From: Actinomycetota bacterium
GTDB taxonomy: Bacteria; Actinomycetota; Actinomycetes; Streptosporangiales; Streptosporangiaceae
Reading direction: 5' to 3'
Assembly (NCBI GenBank): GCA_003168295.1
Contig: PMST01000709.1
Span: forward strand, 1-8,418
Length of the DNA stretch: 8,418 nt
Below, in pieces: positions 7,370 through 8,418 of this stretch. Below the pieces are notes generated by a model. The model ran no database searches. It worked only from the letters and a program-made list of their open reading frames with translations, and was not told the DNA's origin. Made by a program: the position numbers and the translations under genes. How positions within the stretch are numbered: position 1 is the first letter of the stretch; every line of letters begins with the position of its first letter.

Positions 7370-7401
7370 GGGCCTACCCTTCGCGCCATTATTCTCGTAC
7401 T

Positions 7402-7419
7402 ATGAAAGTCACTTTCCAT
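7402..7419. promoter_or_regulatory. Candidate operator in the divergent SDR/IclR region
   Basis: ATGAAAGT-C-ACTTTCCAT contains the 13-bp palindrome GAAAGT-C-ACTTTC (7404-7416), the same core as the site at 3752-3768 with only the central base changed; the outermost bases are imperfect here. It sits 32 nt upstream of the SDR start at 7369 and 92 nt upstream of the IclR start at 7512, so one bound protein could act on both divergent promoters. On the minus strand an AATAAT (7393-7388) lies just downstream as a possible -10 box; no convincing -35 box is visible. Confidence 0.7.
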
Positions 7420-7497
7420 TACCGTAGCCGACTCGCCGAGCGGCTGTCCAGGGTCCGCCCGGGGCCGCCGTAGGCTGGTATCACTTACCGTCACCGA

Positions 7498-7511
7498 GGA
7501 GGAAGGCCTCC
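7498..7511 (+). promoter_or_regulatory. Self-complementary Shine-Dalgarno of the IclR gene
   Basis: GGAGG (7498-7502) is the ribosome site, and its exact complement CCTCC (7507-7511) lies immediately before the ATG, with AAGG as loop. The ribosome site could fold on itself and damp translation of the regulator. The strong match also supports the start at 7512. Five pairs with a 4-nt loop is a modest hairpin. Confidence 0.5.
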
Positions 7512-8375
7512 ATGCCCCGCCGCACCGCCAGCTCCTCGTCCGCGGCCCTTCAGCCCGTCGAGCCGTCCCCGCCGGACCGCCCGGAAGCGCCGGAACGCCC
7601 CGGGTACCGCGTGGAGGCCCTCGCCAAGGGCCTGCGCATCCTGTCGCTGTTCGACGAGCAGCACCCGTCCTGGCGGGTGAGCGACCTGGCCACCGTCACC
7701 GGCCTGCCCATGCCGACCGTCTACCGCGTGGTGATGACGCTGGCGTCGGAGGGCTACCTCGATCACCTGCCCACCGGAGACTACCGGCCGGGCGTGCGCA
7801 CGCTGACGCTCGGCACGGCCGCGCTGCGCAGCCTGGACTTCGTCAGCATCGCGACGCCGAAGCTCCGGGACCTCGGCCAGCGCACCGGCGAGACGGTGAA
7901 CCTGGCCGTGCTCAACGGCGACCGCGTGCTCTACCTCGTCCGCCTGCGCAACTCCGACCTGGTGACCGCAAACATCCAGGTCGGGTCCACGCTGCCCGCC
8001 GTGCACACGTCGATCGGCAAGCTGCTGCTCGCCCACCTCAGCGAGGCCGACCTGGAGGCGCGCATCAGCGACGCGTCGTTCTCCGCCAACTCAGGACCCA
8101 ACGCCAAGGTCTCGCTGGCCGAGCTGCGCACCGAGCTCGGCCCGATCCGCGACCAGGGGTGGGCGATGCAGGACGAGGAGCTGGCGTACGGGCTCCGGTC
8201 GGTGGCCGGCCCGGTCACCGGCCCGGACGGGCGTGTGCTGGCGGGCGTCAACCTGGCCGTCCAGGCCCGCGACTGGTCCACGCAGCGGATCATCCGCGAG
8301 CTCAAGCCCGCCGTCCTGGCAACCTGCGCGGAGATTTCCGGCCTGCTGTCCGACACCAACGTCAGCGTGCTTTGA
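7512..8375 (+). CDS. IclR-family transcriptional regulator
   Basis: DNA-binding regulator of 287 aa. Residues 1-31 are a Pro/Ser/Arg-rich, probably disordered tail. The IclR winged helix-turn-helix runs from about 33 to 95 (VEALAKGLRILSLFDEQHPSWRVSDLA, then GLPMPTVYRVVMTL as turn and recognition helix, then GDYRPG as wing). The effector-binding domain follows to about 280, with family landmarks TGETVNLAVLNGDRVLYL (125-142), VGSTLPAVHTSIGKLLLAHL (157-176), GWAMQDEELAYGLRSVAGPV (216-235) and GRVLAGVNLAV (240-250). The last part resembles the PcaR/PcaU branch that senses aromatic or carboxylate ligands, though this is weak evidence for a ligand. It is transcribed away from the catabolic group and shares its control region, which holds the palindrome at 7402-7417. 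It likely represses or activates that group, the transporter group and itself. Confidence 0.95.
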   Translation: MPRRTASSSSAALQPVEPSPPDRPEAPERPGYRVEALAKGLRILSLFDEQHPSWRVSDLATVTGLPMPTVYRVVMTLASEGYLDHLPTGDYRPGVRTLTLGTAALRSLDFVSIATPKLRDLGQRTGETVNLAVLNGDRVLYLVRLRNSDLVTANIQVGSTLPAVHTSIGKLLLAHLSEADLEARISDASFSANSGPNAKVSLAELRTELGPIRDQGWAMQDEELAYGLRSVAGPVTGPDGRVLAGVNLAVQARDWSTQRIIRELKPAVLATCAEISGLLSDTNVSVL

Positions 8376-8418
8376 CCTCCGGCGCCCGCATCGGCAAGCT
8401 CGAGCCGGCCTGTCTCGA

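Noticed and set aside
7491..8036. Minus-strand open frame of 181 codons opposite the IclR gene
   Set aside because: Low-complexity Arg/Gln/Val/Gly-rich translation with no recognisable motif; the plus strand encodes a complete IclR protein here.

Overview
This window looks like part of an accessory catabolic locus from a high-GC actinobacterium. The evidence is a strong G/C preference at third codon positions, an IclR-family regulator with a Pro/Ser-rich N-terminal tail, a lipoprotein binding protein with a Ser/Gly linker, and a branched-chain-amino-acid-type (HAAT) ABC transporter in the order ATPase-ATPase-binding protein-permease. The sequence does not fix genus or species. There are no tRNA, rRNA, CRISPR or transposon genes, and no gene-free stretch longer than about 160 bp.

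Reading in the direction of transcription, two leftward gene groups lie on the minus strand. The catabolic group runs from 7369 to 3864: SDR dehydrogenase (6611-7369), second SDR dehydrogenase (5779-6573), tandem-domain GlcG/HbpS protein (4799-5782, TTG start), and ketopantoate-reductase-like enzyme (3864-4802). The last three are chained by 4-nt stop/start overlaps (TTGA, ATGA), which points to one translationally coupled operon. After a 162-bp gap, the uptake group runs from 3701 off the left edge: LivG-type ATPase, LivF-type ATPase, lipoprotein solute-binding protein, then a LivH-type permease cut by the window edge. The LivM-type permease would be expected further left. A divergent IclR-family regulator (7512-8375) is on the plus strand.

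The most interesting signal is a palindrome with core GAAAGT-n-ACTTTC that occurs exactly twice as a good copy. One copy is upstream of the transporter group (3752-3768, with a third half-site at 3741-3747). The other is in the divergent region between the first SDR and the IclR gene (7402-7417). This suggests that one IclR regulator controls its own gene, uptake and breakdown of the same unknown compound. A second strong signal is a long perfect-core hairpin (788-833) between the binding-protein and permease genes, a likely device for making more binding protein than permease.

Working model, inferred: the HAAT transporter imports a small carboxylate or similar compound, the two SDRs (one with NAD-type and one with NADP-type features) and the KPR-like enzyme carry out successive redox steps, the double GlcG protein has an unknown accessory role, and the IclR protein senses the substrate or an intermediate. 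The substrate cannot be named from the sequence.
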